DNA of 64,000 bases from Paguma larvata (Eukaryota > Chordata > Mammalia > Carnivora > Viverridae). The stretch covers positions 1,302,001 to 1,366,000 of the forward strand of contig JAINVK010001445.1 in NCBI GenBank assembly GCA_030068075.1. Direction: 5' to 3'. The notes under the pieces were generated by a model. It was not told the origin of the DNA. It was given only the letters and a program-made list of their open reading frames with translations, and made no database searches. Positions 1 through 11,503 of this stretch are shown in pieces. Positions within the stretch are counted from its first letter, which is position 1. Every line of letters begins with the position of its first letter. The translations under genes were made by a program, and so were the position numbers.

Positions 1-249
1 AAAAACAAAACAAAAAACAAAATCTTATTATCCAATTGACCTAAATACCCGCAATAAAATTCTAATAAACCCGACATATAAAATTATATTATGTTTCTAG
101 ATGTTTAAAATATTAATTAATGATCACTACATATATTAATCCCCCAACAGAAATTTTGAAAGCAGAAATTAAAACTGAAATTTATTATATAAATACAGGA
201 ACTAAATTGAAAAAGAAAACTGATATTTGGAAGCAAGTAAGAAAAAGAA
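1..249. other. AT-rich sequence, nothing assigned
   Basis: This is AT-rich sequence. The short open frame that begins here runs on into the SINE that follows and resembles no protein I know. I see no repeat head, tail or gene signal. Confidence 0.5.
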
Positions 250-412
250 ATTTCACTCTTGGTCTTGGCTCAGGTCACAATCTCACAGTTTTTAATACTG
301 AGCCCCGCATGAGGCTCTGTGCTGAGCCTGGTTGGGATTCTCTCTCCTTTTCTCTCTGCCCTTCCCCACTTGCTCTCTCTTTATTCTCAAAATAAATAAA
401 TAAACAAAAAAT
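250..412 (+). mobile_element. Carnivore tRNA-derived SINE (cat type), 5'-truncated
   Basis: The body reads as the carnivore SINE: a CTCAGGTCAC-AATCTCACAG stretch, a GAGCCCCGCAT-AGGCTCTGTGCTGA core, a CT-rich segment and an AAATAAATAAATAAAC tail. The GGGGCGCCTGGGTGGCTCAG head is missing. It carries many point changes, so it is an older copy. Confidence 0.85.
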
Positions 413-566
413 AAAGTTCACATGAAGGAAAATATATTCAAAAAAGTTAAAAATTATATTGAATCTGGATAAAAGAAAAGTATTATTTATTTTGTCTGGG
501 ACTATGATTGCATTTTAGTTTTTCTATAAATACAGGAAGTAACTTTGAAAATTTTTTCTTCTTCTT

Positions 567-785
567 CTTTTTTTATTTGTTTTAATTCTTTATTTATTCT
601 TGAGAGAGGGAGACAGAGGATGAACAGGACAGGGGCAGAGTGTGAGGGACACAGAATCGGAAGCAGGATCCAGGCTCTGAGCTGTCAGCACAGAGCCCGA
701 CGCAGGGCTCAAACTCACAAGCGGTGAGATCATGACCTGAGCCGAAGTCGGACACTTTGCCAACTGAGCCACCCAGGCACCCCTG
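567..785 (-). mobile_element. Carnivore SINE, near full length, minus strand
   Basis: Read on the minus strand this has the head (complement of GAGCCACCCAGGCACCCC at the right), the core (complement of AGCTGTCAGCACAGAGCCCGAC) and the GA-rich tract that complements the SINE CT-rich segment. It ends at the left in a T-rich stretch, the complement of the A-tail. Confidence 0.9.
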
Positions 786-1005
786 TAAATTTTAAAAAAA
801 ACAATAAATGCACTTTTATGCAATAATTATGTATCTATTATAGTCATTATTTCTATAAGAATCGTAAATACAAAGATTAATCCTATGTCAAGAGTCTTTC
901 TTGAAAGAAGGTTGTGAAATCAATCTTTTATGTTAATATATTTTATTATAATAATAAAATGCATACAACATAAACTTTGTCATTTGAACCATTTTGAGGA
1001 GACTT
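786..1005. other. AT-rich spacer with a possible old L1M tail
   Basis: The sequence at about 955-1000 (AATGCATACAACATAAACTT, then a CATTTGAACCATTTT-like phrase) resembles the 3' end of ancient L1M elements. It is too short and divergent for a firm call. The rest is AT-rich and unassigned. Confidence 0.3.
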
Positions 1006-1512
1006 TTGAAACCAATTTTCTCTCTTTTCATTGCTGTTATTAAGGTATAGTTGACATGCAATGTTACATTAGTTTAAGGTGGATATATAGCAATTTAAAA
1101 CTTCTATGGATTACACAATGCTTACCAGGATACGTGTAGTTACTGTCTGTCACCATACGAAGTTATTACAATATTATTAGCTATAACCCCTATGCTGTAC
1201 TTTAAACCTCCATAATTTATCTGTATTGTAATAGGAAGTTTATATCTCTTAATCCTCTCCTCCTATTTCACCCATCTTCCAGCCACCTTTCCTCTGGGAA
1301 CCACCAATTTCTTTTCTGTATTTAAAAATCCTATTTTTTTCTATTTCTTTATTTTTTTTCAAGACTCCACATCATAAATAAAATCATATGACATTTGTCT
1401 TTCCTAGTCATACTTATGGCACTTTGCATAATACCTTCTAGATCCATCCATGTTGTTATGAATGACAAGTATTTTCATAAGATTTATGTTTTATGGCTGA
1501 ATAATGTTGCAG

Positions 1513-1556
1513 TGTGCATGTGTGTGTGTGGATGGGTGTGTGTGTGTGTGTGTGTA
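1513..1556 (+). repeat. (TG)n microsatellite
   Basis: An interrupted TG run (TGTGTGTGTG, GATGGG, then about ten TG units) lies inside the minus-strand L1. Length polymorphism is likely. Confidence 0.95.
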
Positions 1557-3389
1557 AGAGAGAGACAGTCATACTTTATTTTTCCATTCATATATTGACA
1601 GACATTTAGGTCGCTTACATAAATTGGTTCTCATAAATAATGCTACAATAAACATGTAAGTGAATATAGGTTCATATTAGTGTTTTGTTTTTCTTTGGCT
1701 AAATTCCAGTAGTGGAAATACTGGATCATTTGGTATTTCCATTTTTAATTTTTGAGGAATGTTCATACAGTTTCTGTAGTTGTTGCACCAATTTACATTC
1801 CCACCAACAATGAGTAAGTGCTTCATTTTATTCACATCATTACCAATGCTTTTTATTCCTTGGCTTTTGGTACTAGCCAATTGGATTAATGTATGGTATA
1901 TTGTAGTTTGGATTTGCATTTCCCTGATGATGAGTGATATTGACATCTTTTCATCTGTATGTTAGGTATCTGTATGTCTTCTTTGAAAAATTGTCTATTA
2001 GTCCTCTGCTCATTTATAATCTGTTTCTTTTTTAATGTTGAGTTGTATAAATTATTTATATATTTTGGATATTAACCCTTTATTGGATATGTGATTTGCA
2101 ACAATCTCCTCCTATTCAATGGGTTGCCGTCTCATTGTGTTGATGGTTTCCTTTACTCTGCAAAAGTAGATTTTTGTCTGGTTTTTGTTTCTCTTGCTTC
2201 AGGAAACATCCGTAAATATGTTGCTAAGGCTGATGTCCAAGAGATTACAGTCTATGTTTACTTTAGGAATTTTATGGTTTCTCAACATATATTTAGGTCT
2301 TTAATCCATTTTGAATTTATTTTAGAGTATGGTATAAGAAAGTAGTCCAGTTTCATTCTTTTACATTTAACTGAACAGTTCTCCCAACACCATTTATAGA
2401 AAAGACTCTATTTCCTCCATTCTGTATTCTTGCTTCCTTTATTATAGATTAATTGACTATAGAGATGTGGGGTTATTTCTTGAATCCTTATATTGTTCTA
2501 TTGATTATGTGTCTATTTTTGTGCCACCATATTGTTTTGATTGTAGTATATCTTTAAGTCTGAGATTGTGACACATCCAGCTTTTTTCTTCTTTGTCAAG
2601 ATTTCTCTGGCTATTCGAGGTCTTTTGTGGATCCATAGAAATTTGAGGATTAGCTGTTCCAGTTCTGTGACAAACACAATTGATGAGGATTGCTTAGGGT
2701 ACTGTGGACATTTTAACAATATTAATTCTTACAGTCCTTGAAAATGAAATATATATCCATTTGTTTGTGTTGTCTTCAATTTCATTCATCAATTCATCAT
2801 TTTTCAGAGTATAGGTCTTTCACTTCATTGTTAAATTTATTCCTAGGTAATTTTTAGTGCAATTGTAAATGCGATTGATTTCTTACTTTCTCTTTCTGCT
2901 ACTTTGTGATTAATGTATAGAGATAAAACATATTTCTATATGTAAATTTTACATTCTAAACTTTAATGAATTTATGTATCTTTTCTAATAAATTTTTGGT
3001 GGAGTCTTTAGGGTTTTTCATATATAAAATCATGTCATCTTCCTATAGTGACAGTTTTACTTCTTCCTTTCCAATCTGAATGTTTTCTGTTTCTTTTACT
3101 GGTTCAATTGCTGTGGCTAGAACTTCCAAGATTGTGTTTAATGAAAGGGGTGAAAGAGGACACCTTTGTCTTTCCTGATCCGAGAGGAAAAGGTCTCAGT
3201 TTTTCACCATTGAGTATGCTGTTAACTGTGGGTTTTTCAAATGTGGCCTATATTGTATTGAGACATGTTCCTCTAAACTAATTTTGTTACAAGTTTTTAA
3301 TGAATGAATGCTGTGTTTTGTCAGTGTTTTATTCTGCATCTATTTAAATGCTCATATGGCTTATAACCTCTCTTTATTTTGATATATAA

Positions 3390-3608
3390 GGGCGCCTGGG
3401 TGGCTCAGTTGGTTAAGCGGCCAACTTCAGCTCGGGTCATGATCTCGCGGTCTGTGAGTTCGAGCCCCACATCGGGCTCTGTGCTGATGGCTCAGAGGCT
3501 GGAGCCTGCTTCAGATTCTGTATCTCCCTCTCTCTCTGCCCTTCCCTTGCTCATGCTCTGTCTCTATGTCTCTCAAAAATAAAATAAAAATGCTAAAAAA
3601 AAAAAAAA
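3390..3608 (+). mobile_element. Full-length cat-type SINE with perfect 17-bp TSD
   Basis: The copy has the complete head (GGCGCCTGGGTGGCTCAGTT), tRNA-like A and B box regions, CT-rich segment and an AAAAATAAAATAAAAATGC-A(n) tail. It is flanked by a perfect 17-bp direct repeat, TTTATTTTGATATATAA, at 3373-3389 and 3609-3625. The SINE is inserted in the older minus-strand L1. The perfect TSD and good head sequence mark it as one of the younger SINEs in the window. Confidence 0.97.
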
Positions 3609-3965
3609 TTTATTTTGATATATAACACTGATTAATTTGGGATATTAAATCACAATTGCTTTTGTGAAATTAATCCTGCTTTTCCAGAGTGAATGATTTT
3701 TTAATGTATTGTGGATTTCAATCTTTTAATATTATGATCACAATTTTTGAATCAATGTAAACAGAGATATTGGCTATAAAGTTCCTTTTTAGTACTGTCT
3801 TTGGTTTTGATATCAGGTGATGCTGAAAGAAATGCATTAGGAGTTTTTTTCCCCTCTCTTTCTTTAAAAAGTTTGAGAAGAATAGATATGACTTAACCTT
3901 AAGTGTTTGGTAGAATTCACCTCTGAATGATCTTATCCTGGATTTTGTTTATTCTGTGGTTTTTA

Positions 3966-4129
3966 AAAAGTATTTATTTATTTGCTTATTTTCTTGTTTG
4001 CTTGCTTATTAATTAATTAATTTATTTAATTATTTATTTGGTTATTTATTTATTTATTTATTTATTTATTTTGAGAGAGAGAGAAGAGAGATGGGGAGAG
4101 AGAATCCCAAGCAGGCTCCATGCTGTCAT
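3966..4129 (-). mobile_element. Truncated SINE with expanded TTTA tail, minus strand
   Basis: The right part has the GA-rich tract and the CCCAAGCAGGCTCCATGCTG core of the SINE in reverse. It stops before the tRNA-like head. The left part is a long degenerate (TTTA)n run at about 4010-4070, the complement of an expanded A-rich tail. Confidence 0.8.
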
Positions 4130-4229
4130 GGAATATTTGAATAGATTAATAGCAATTAAAATGAATTGGCAATCAAAAAATTCAAATAATTATTGATAAT
4201 ATGTATTTAGTACCATTTTATTACTTGTT

Positions 4230-6560
4230 TTGTTATTATTTCTGGAGATTTTTCCTGACCTTTTCTTAAAAAGACTTTTGGTCTTTTCTTTCCCTTAAAG
4301 ACTCTCCTTTAGTCTTTCTTGCAGGGCTGGTTTAGTGATCACAAACTCCTTTAGTCTTTGTTTGTCTGGAAAACTCCTTATATCTACTTCTATTCTGAAT
4401 GATAGTATTGTTGGTTAGAATCTCCTTGGCTGCAGATTTTTTTTCCATGCAGCACTTTGAACACATCATGACACTCCCTTCTGGCTTGCTAAGTTCTTGT
4501 TAGAAATCTCCAGCCAGCCTTCTGGGTCTTTCCTTTTAAGTTAGGCACTTCTTTTTTCTTACTGATTTAAGAATTTTCATTACTATATTTTGCAAATTTT
4601 GTTACTACAGTACAACTTTGGATTGCAAGTAACTTGTCCTGTGAGTGTTCCACTAGAAAAGCAAACATTTCAAATAATTTTTAACTTGATAAACAAGGTA
4701 TATCTTGCAATATGAATGTACATGATGCCAAATGTCACATGATCATAACTGAGCCAATGGTTCTTGAAATTCACTTTGGTACATGAATGCTTTGGATTAC
4801 AAGCATGTTTCTGGAAGGAATTATGCTCACAAACCATGGTTTTACTGTATGTGTCTTTGTGCTGGCATGCTTTTGTTGATTTTGATGGGAGTTCTCTGTG
4901 TCCCCTGGATTTGGGTGTCCATTTCCTTCCCCAGATTAGGGACAGTTTTAGCTTTTATTTCTGCAATTCCATTTTCTGTCCCCTTTTCTCTCTCTTCTTC
5001 CTCTGGGACCCCTATTATACAAATGTTATTATGTTTGATGGAGTCATTGCATTCCTAAATTTATTCTCATGATCCATAATTCTTTCTCTCTTTTATTTAA
5101 TTTCATTTTCCCATTATTTTGTCTTCTATGTCACTAATTCTTTCCTTTACTTCTTCCAGTCCAGTGTTCTTTGCATCAAGCCAGTTTCCAATCTCATTTT
5201 TTGCATTCTTCATCTCTGATTTATTTTCTCTTAACCTCTTATCTTTGTGGTAATTGTTTCCCTGATATCTTCTATTCATTTCTCAAGCCCAGTGAGTATC
5301 CTTATGATTATTTATTTAATTTCTCTATCAGGCATGTTACTTATATCTTTTTTGTTTAGATTCTGTCCATGGCCTTATCTTATTCTTTCATTTGGAATAA
5401 ATTTCTCCATCTTGGCATTTTATGTAAGTCTCTACCTTCTTTTTGTGTGTGTATTAGAAAGCCAGTTGCTTGCTCCTGAGAGTAATGTCTTCATGATGAA
5501 GAGTTTATGTAGTATCCAGGGCCTTGTGCTTCAGGTCTTGTCTCTGGTGTTTGCTGTATGTGCTCTGCTGTCGTGTTTTGGTTTCTCTGTCATTCAGGAC
5601 AGTCATCTGTAAAGGCTCTCTTTGCCTGCTATGGGCAGTGTTTGGTTCCTGGCTTGAATATAGAAAGTTTTAAGTAAGGGTGTGCTCTGGACTGCTTGCG
5701 CTCTGGTCTCTTGTCTGATATACTTCCACTAGAACTCAAGCTGCACAGAACTCTCTGGTGGGGAGAATGATATGAAGAGAGGTTTGCTGCATTCTTCTGG
5801 GGGAAGGGCCTGGCACACTGGGTCTGAGAAAGCTTGACTGAGAAAGGGAGTCCTGCTAGAAATACAGGGTGTGGGGCTTGGTGTAAACAAGTTTTGCAGT
5901 CAGGTGTATGTGCTGCCCTGCTTACCGCAGGTGTCTCTGTGTTTATGTTGAGGGGCAGGGAATAGAAATGTTGCAGGCCAGTTCCTTTGTTCTAGGAGAG
6001 CATCTTTGTGAATGCTCCCTCTCAGAAAAGCACTCTGAGAAGATTCAATAATCTCCATGTTGTGTGTCCCAGGAGTTTTTCAGATCACTGTTTCCAAGCT
6101 ATCTGCCACTGGGTTTCTTTGCCTGCCTCTCCCGGGAGTACCACAGTGTTGTAGGGATCTATCCAACCATGCTTGCTGACTTCTAAACCTCCAGTCTTTA
6201 AGCCCTGCTGGTTGCAAGAACTTAAGAAATTCAGCTCCCATTTTTTAAGCCAATGGTTTTGTGGAAGCATTCTCTTCGTGCATCCTGCTGTGTGCCCTAC
6301 TCACTCCTGCCCTTCCCGATGACCTCAGCTCCCTTTCTGCTATAGTACTGTGATCTATTTCTCCCCCAAACCAGGTCTCTGCAATTCCTACCTTCTTTGA
6401 TGTGGAGTCTTCTCCATCTTAAGTTGTGGTGTTTGTTCTGTCAGTGCTCAGTTTGATTTCCTGATTATTTAGGATGATTCGATACTTATCTGGTATTGTT
6501 CATGGGAGGAGACGAACCCAGAGTGCTCCTTTTCTGCCACCATTTTCCCTCCAATCACCT
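4230..6560 (-). mobile_element. Old L1 fragment: 5'UTR and ORF1, minus strand
   Basis: Read on the minus strand, 6560 down to about 5500 is L1 5'UTR and about 5400-4230 is decayed ORF1. It starts near 6555 with the complement of a GGGAAAATGGTGGCAGAAAAGG-like L1 start. The ORF1 C-terminal phrase (complement of TTGTTTGTCTGGAAAACTCC) sits at 4355-4380. Frames are broken. It may have been one element with the RT-to-3' fragment at its left, with about 1.5 kb (end of ORF1 and the endonuclease region of ORF2) deleted. It could equally be a separate copy. Confidence 0.8.
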
Positions 6561-6569
6561 GTGTCAAAG

Positions 6570-7196
6570 ATTATAAACTATGGTATTTTCATGTTCACTT
6601 GTCACCATGTATTTTTTTAATTTCTTCCTATTTTTTTGGTTAGCTCATTGATTGTTTAGTAGCATGTTATTTGGCCTTCATATATTTGTATTTTTTCCCA
6701 TTTTTTATAATTGATTTTTGTATGTTTGTTTGTCTCAAATCACTGTGGTAAGAAAATGAGCTTTACATAATTTCAATCTTCTTAAATGTATTGGGATTAC
6801 TTCATGGCATAAAATGTGATCCATCTTGAAAAAATTTTATATAACTCGAAAAAATGTGTATTCTGCTGTTTTTTTCATGGCATGGTCTCTACATATTTGT
6901 TAGGTCTGCATGGTCTAATATTTTATTCAAGGCACTGTTTTCTTTGGCATTTTCTGTCTGGATGATCTGTGGATTGATGTAAGTGGGGCATAAAGTTCCC
7001 TACTATTCTTATATTTGCTGGGAACTTCTCCCTTCACATCTGTTAACATTTCATTTATGTAGGAAGTTTTCCTATGGTATGTGTATCGGTATTCACAATT
7101 GTTATATCCTCTTTCAGATTAATCCAGTGTCATTATACAGTTCTGTTTGTCACTTGTTACAGTCTATATATTAAAGTCTATTTTGTCTAGTATTTT
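6570..7196 (-). mobile_element. Older L1 fragment, ORF2 endonuclease region, minus strand
   Basis: The complement matches L1 ORF2 N-terminal sequence. The marker phrase AAAAAATGTGTATTCTGCTG at 6851-6870 is the usual complement of the region just after the endonuclease active-site block. It is more divergent than the neighbouring L1 pieces and lies 5' of the adjacent L1's start. It is therefore best read as a separate, older L1. Confidence 0.75.
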
Positions 7197-8165
7197 TTAA
7201 ATATAATTTATTGTCAAGTTGGCTAAAATACAGTGCACGCAGTGTGCTCTTGGTTTGGGGGATATATTCCATGATTCATTGGTTACGCCCCAACAAGTAC
7301 TCTCCTCAATGTCCATCACTCATTTTCTCCTCTCCCTTATTCCCTCCCACCATCAACCCTCAGTTTGTTCTCTGTATTTAAGAGTCTCTTATGGTCTCCT
7401 TCTCTCCCTTTCTGTTTGTAACGTTATTTCCCTCCCCTTCCCCCATGGTCTTCTGTTAAGTTTCTCAAGCTCCATATATGAGTGAAAACATATGGTGTCT
7501 GTCTTTTTCTAACTGACTTATTTCACTTACCGTAATACCCTCCAGTTCCATCCACGTTGCTGCAAATGACAGAATTTCATTCTTTCTCATTGCCAAGTAG
7601 TATTCCATTGTATATATAAACCACGTCTTCTTTATCCATTCAGCTGTTGATGGACATTTAAGCTCTTTCCATAATTTGGCTATTGTTGAAAGTGTTATTA
7701 TAAACATTGGGATACATGTGCTCGTATGAATCAGCATTACTGTATCCTTTGAATAAATTTCTAGAAACACTATTGCTGGGTAATAGGGTAGTTCTATTTT
7801 TAATTTTTTGAGCAACCTCCACACTGTTTCCCAGAGAGGCTGCACCAGTTTGCATTCCCAACAATAGTGCAAGAGAGTTCCTGTTTCTCCACATCCTCAC
7901 CAGCATCTGTTGTTCCCTGAGTTGTTAACTTTAGCCACTGTTAAGTGGTATCTCAGTGTGGTTTTGATTTGTATTTCCCTGATGATGAGGGATGTTGAGC
8001 ATCTTTTCATGTGTGTATTGGCTATCTGGATGTCTTTTTGAAAAAGTGTCTATTCATGTCTTCTGCCCATTTCTTCACTGGATTGTTTGTTTTTTTGGGT
8101 GTTGAGTTTGGTAAGTTCTTTATAGATTTTGGATACTAACCCTTTATCTAATATGTTATTTGCAT
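7197..8165 (-). mobile_element. 5'-truncated L1 3' end (ORF2 C-terminus and 3'UTR), minus strand
   Basis: About 970 bp of L1 3' end lies in reverse. An open segment at 7465-7872 (135 codons, minus) covers the ORF2 C-terminal cysteine region and the usual C-terminal residues, ending at a TGA. The 3'UTR and a short T-rich stretch (complement of a poly-A tail) lie at 7191-7260. It is better preserved than its neighbours. The truncation point is near 8165. I found no clear TSD. Confidence 0.88.
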
Positions 8166-9069
8166 ACTATGGAATCCACAGTCAACACATCCATATTGCA
8201 AGTGAGTGGACCTTCCAGTAGAGACGGTGATGTTGTTAGTTGGATCTGTATCCTTTTCATACATTCATTCCTGAGCCCTGTCTGCAGTTTTCCCAGCTGC
8301 TAACCACCCACAGTGATGCAGATCATACCTCAGTACTCTGGATTGGGTCAGAGAGAAATGAACTTTTATTGAAGCTCTGTAGAACTTTACACATCTGTGG
8401 AAGCTTAGTGACAATTCACATAATTTCACTTTCCCTATGGGAAATCATGAGCCGAGTAATGTTATTTTGGCACTGAGTTGCCTTGGGAAGGGTTGGTGAG
8501 AATAAAGTTAATCTGTTCTTCTTACTCTCTTCAACCCATATAATTTTGGAATTTTTTCTTCAACAGTATGATGGAATTTTATGTCTGATTTCTGAATTTC
8601 AATAAAGTCTCATCTGTGAGTGATTTTCCAAATCAGCATTCTCTAGGGACTCCCATCCAGTGACCAAGAGGTGCTTGATCTAATTTATAGGCTACTTCAG
8701 TGCTTGTAGCCAGGACCTGCATATCTGTTATCTAACACATAGATGGGTGAGACCCTTCCTTGGTCTATTGAAATATGATGCTAGTGACAAAACACAAAAG
8801 AAATATATTTAGCTATAGCTAAATCTTCTGGGGTATTGAGCTATTTCTGGATCTAGCAGGCACCACAGAAAGTGAACTAGCTGTCTAGTCACAAGTTTGT
8901 CTCCTCAATGTGGCTCTTCTGACTTTTGGACTTCACAACATTTAAAACCTTGACTATCAATCTTAAAGCTCCTACAAAAGACACTTTTGTTCAGAAATGG
9001 ATTCCAAAGTATTATTTTTAAGGGGAGGGTATGAATAGGGACAATTTTATTCAGTCATCTTGTTTGATT
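8166..9069. other. Unassigned sequence, about 0.9 kb
   Basis: This is not SINE or L1 that I can recognise. It contains AATAAA at two places (about 8501 and 8601), each followed within 30 bases by T- or GT-rich sequence. That could be the poly-A region of an old LTR, but I cannot name a family. The 78-codon plus-strand frame at 8240-8476 has no recognisable product. Confidence 0.4.
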
Positions 9070-9085
9070 CTCTCATGGAGTTCTT

Positions 9086-9290
9086 TTCCTTAAGTTTATT
9101 TATTTTGAGATAGACAGAGACAGCATGAATAGGGAAGAGGTAGAGAGAGAGGGAGAGAGAGAATCCAAAGCAGGCTCTGCACCACCAGAACAGAGCCCAA
9201 CACAAGGCTCAGTACCTCGAGACTGTGAGATCATGATCTGAGCAGAAAGCAAGAGCTGAACTCTCAATGGACTGAGCCATCCAGGAGCCC
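9086..9290 (-). mobile_element. SINE with 16-bp perfect TSD, minus strand
   Basis: The complement shows the SINE head (GGCTCCTGGATGGCTCAGTC) at the right, the GA-rich tract and an AAATAAACTTAAG-type tail at the left. The direct repeat CTCTCATGGAGTTCTT is perfect at 9070-9085 and 9291-9306. Internal divergence is moderate. Confidence 0.93.
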
Positions 9291-9344
9291 CTCTCATGGA
9301 GTTCTTGATCTGAGGATTACTTTAGATTCAAATTATGTAAATTA

Positions 9345-9480
9345 GGATCTTCACTTTATATAGGAGGAGCTAGTGTTTCAGAGAATTTCTGTAGGTTACA
9401 AATTTCTGTAGGTTATAAATCAAAACAGAGGTAGCACTAGACCCTATGCTTCAACTCAGAGATACAAATTTTTATGTCTA
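9345..9480 (+). mobile_element. Possible MIR fragment
   Basis: The order of motifs resembles a diverged MIR core: a CTTCACTTTATATAGGAGGA region in place of the usual bases before GAGGAAACTGAGG, then CAGAG and a tail with GTAGCACTAGACCC. It contains a short tandem duplication of ATTTCTGTAGGTTA(C/T)A at 9385-9418. Divergence is high, so this is tentative. Confidence 0.4.
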
Positions 9481-10361
9481 GTTTATATAGGCCTAAAGAG
9501 ATAGAAACAAATTAGCAAGCATAACATCCTATAATGGGTGGTTTACATATGACAAATATGTTTATATGAGAAAAATGATCATTGATTACTGAAAACACAG
9601 GTATGACATTATTAAATAAAATAAAGGGTAAGATTGTCTTATATATTGATCTTCATCCAAAATATATACTTAAATTATCTCTAAATTTTTATTTTAAAGG
9701 TAAATGCTTAAATCTCAGTCATAGATAACAAGAACTACATTTGAGCAAAGAAATATATCAAGTTATTTTATTTTTAATAATAGCAAATAGTAGTAGACAA
9801 CCAATATTAAAACATTCCACTGATAAAGACCAAACACCAATACATTAAGCTAAATTATATTTACTAACTGTTATCTGCCAAGTACAAAGTGAGCAGTCAG
9901 CATAACAGACAGACTTTAACTTTATGGAATTTGATATGATAATTAATTTATATTACTTGAATAAATATATAGCTTATTAATGTGATTTGGATTAGTTTTT
10001 AAAGAATTCATATAGCTATGGTGACAAAAAACAGGAATGCCTAACACAGTGTTTGGTGTTAGATATTTTCCTTGCAAAATAGATACTTAATATTTACACA
10101 AATGATTAGTTGTAGTTACCCAGGGTTGGATTTAGAAAAGATGTCATGGTGACTACAAGTGCCTTTATGCTGAGGAAATACAGATGTTGCACATTAAAGA
10201 ATATTAAATGAAAATCCCACAAGGAAAACATGCAGCAAAGAATATGCAGTGCCTAGAGTTCTTCACAAGTAGAATTTCCAGAAAGTCACAAACACAAAAT
10301 TACCAATAAAAGGAAAAAAACGGAAGTAACATATTCTTCCTTTATCTAAAACAATATAGAT
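9481..10361. other. AT-rich unassigned sequence
   Basis: I recognise no gene, SINE or L1 here. A segment near 10040-10100 (GCCTAACACAGTGTTTGGTG, then a CTTAATATTTACACAAATGA-like end) vaguely recalls the 3' end of L2 but is too weak to call. Confidence 0.4.
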
Positions 10362-10555
10362 TGTAGCACCTCAGTGGCTCAGTCAGAACATTCAACTCTC
10401 AGGTCATGATCCCAGGGTCGTGAGATCAAACCCTGCATCAGGCTCCATGCTGAGTATAAAGCTTGCCAAATACTCTTTCTATCCCTCTCTCTCTGTCCCT
10501 CTCCACCTCTCACTTTTTTTCTCCCCCTCTCTAAAATTAAAAAAAAAAAGTAAAT
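10362..10555 (+). mobile_element. Older carnivore SINE
   Basis: It starts with a degraded head (GTAGCACCTCAGTGGCTCAGTC), continues with TCAGGTCATGATCCCAGGGT, then the CT-rich segment and an A-rich tail at 10537-10550. The CCCAGGGTCGTGAGATC phrase is typical of older, more widely shared carnivore SINE subfamilies. Confidence 0.85.
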
Positions 10556-10949
10556 AAAGCGATATAAATTTATTGTAGTAATAGATAACATAATATTTTA
10601 TATTTTGACTCCGTTGAACCTAGTCATGAGTCTATGAAGTGTCTTGTCCCACAAAACATATTGAGACCTTGCAGAAACAAGATCGAGAGACATTTTGTGG
10701 TTTAATAATATTTTTCTTCTCTCTACCTATACCAGAAATATTCCAGAGAGAATCCCTTTTTATAATATAAACAATATGGTAAAAAGCCATCACCAGCTTA
10801 CAGTGGGCACAAACTGCAAGAAATCAACACTCGTTTTTATCAATTACTAAAATTTAACACTACTTTTGTTTTTAATGCATCATAGCTTAGCCTATGTTAA
10901 TTAATAATTTTTTGATTATTTTCCAGGCTCAAGCCCTACTGTCAAGAGG
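10556..10949. other. AT-rich spacer, nothing assigned
   Basis: There are no recognisable genes or repeats in these 0.4 kb between two SINEs. Confidence 0.4.
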
Positions 10950-10961
10950 AGTCATGGTTCT

Positions 10962-11171
10962 GGGGCACCTGGGTGGCTTAGTCGGTTAAGCATCCAACTT
11001 TGTCTCACTTGAGCGTTGGACTTTGGTTCAGGTCATGATCTCATGGTTTGTGAGTTCAAGTCCCTCATTGAACTCACTGCTGTTAGCGCAGAGCCTCTGT
11101 CCCACTATCTCTTTACCCCTCCCTTGCATGCTCTTTCTCTCTAAAAAGATAAATAAATACTTTTAAAAATA
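10962..11171 (+). mobile_element. SINE with internal insertion and 1-mismatch TSD
   Basis: The head GGGGCACCTGGGTGGCTTAG is complete. The segment after the A box carries extra bases (an added TTGTCTCACTTGAGCGTTGGA), so the tRNA-like part is longer than in other copies. The tail is AAATAAATACTTTTAAAAAT. The flanks AGTCATGGTTCT (10950-10961) and AGTCATTGTTCT (11172-11183) form a 12-bp TSD with one mismatch. Confidence 0.9.
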
Positions 11172-11410
11172 AGTCATTGTTCTAATAACATAAAGATTTG
11201 TAATTTATAAGTCAAGGAAATCAAAAGGACCAATGAAAGAAATACCTTTTTGTTTTTATGTAAATGATGTGACTGATGTAAATGTATTTCAATATAAGTT
11301 CTATTATACAACATTCTATTCTCAAATACTCCATTTTAATCTAGATCCATTTAAACTACTAGATTACAATCTATTAAACATATCTTGAGTAGACTCTTAT
11401 ATTGTTATTT

Positions 11411-11503
11411 CAAGCCCCACAATGAGCTTCATGCTATATGTTTATTCTGCTTGGAATTCTCTGTCTCCCTCTCTCTCTCTCTGGCCCTTCCCCATTTGTT
11501 TCT
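11411..11503 (+). mobile_element. SINE fragment
   Basis: Only the 3' half of the SINE is present: CAAGCCCCACAATGAGCTTC, the TTGGAATTCTCTGTCTCCCT region and the CT-rich segment. The A-tail position is replaced by a TA microsatellite. Confidence 0.8.

Larger units (their letters stand above)
1006..3960 (-). mobile_element. Old L1 fragment: 3'UTR and ORF2 RT to C-terminus, minus strand
   Basis: On the minus strand this reads as L1 ORF2 from the start of the RT domain to the C-terminal region and then the 3'UTR. Recognisable points include the complement of the YLGI/thumb region near 2580-2720, the RT active-site codons at about 3034 (GAT GAC in the L1 sense, so both aspartates are kept), and the phrase complementary to the AATAAGTCAG...C-terminal region near 1400-1560. 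The frame is broken many times. A plus-strand SINE interrupts it at 3390-3608. The endonuclease part of ORF2 is absent at the right end, where a TTTA-rich SINE remnant begins. It is an inactive fossil. Confidence 0.85.

Noticed and set aside
3390..3470. tRNA-like sequence with A- and B-box motifs (also in the other SINE heads)
   Set aside because: This is the tRNA-derived head of the SINE. It is embedded in the repeat with a CT-rich body and A-tail, and there is no sign of a free tRNA gene.
7465..7872. 135-codon minus-strand frame with a plausible protein
   Set aside because: It is the C-terminal end of L1 ORF2 in a truncated copy, not an independent gene.
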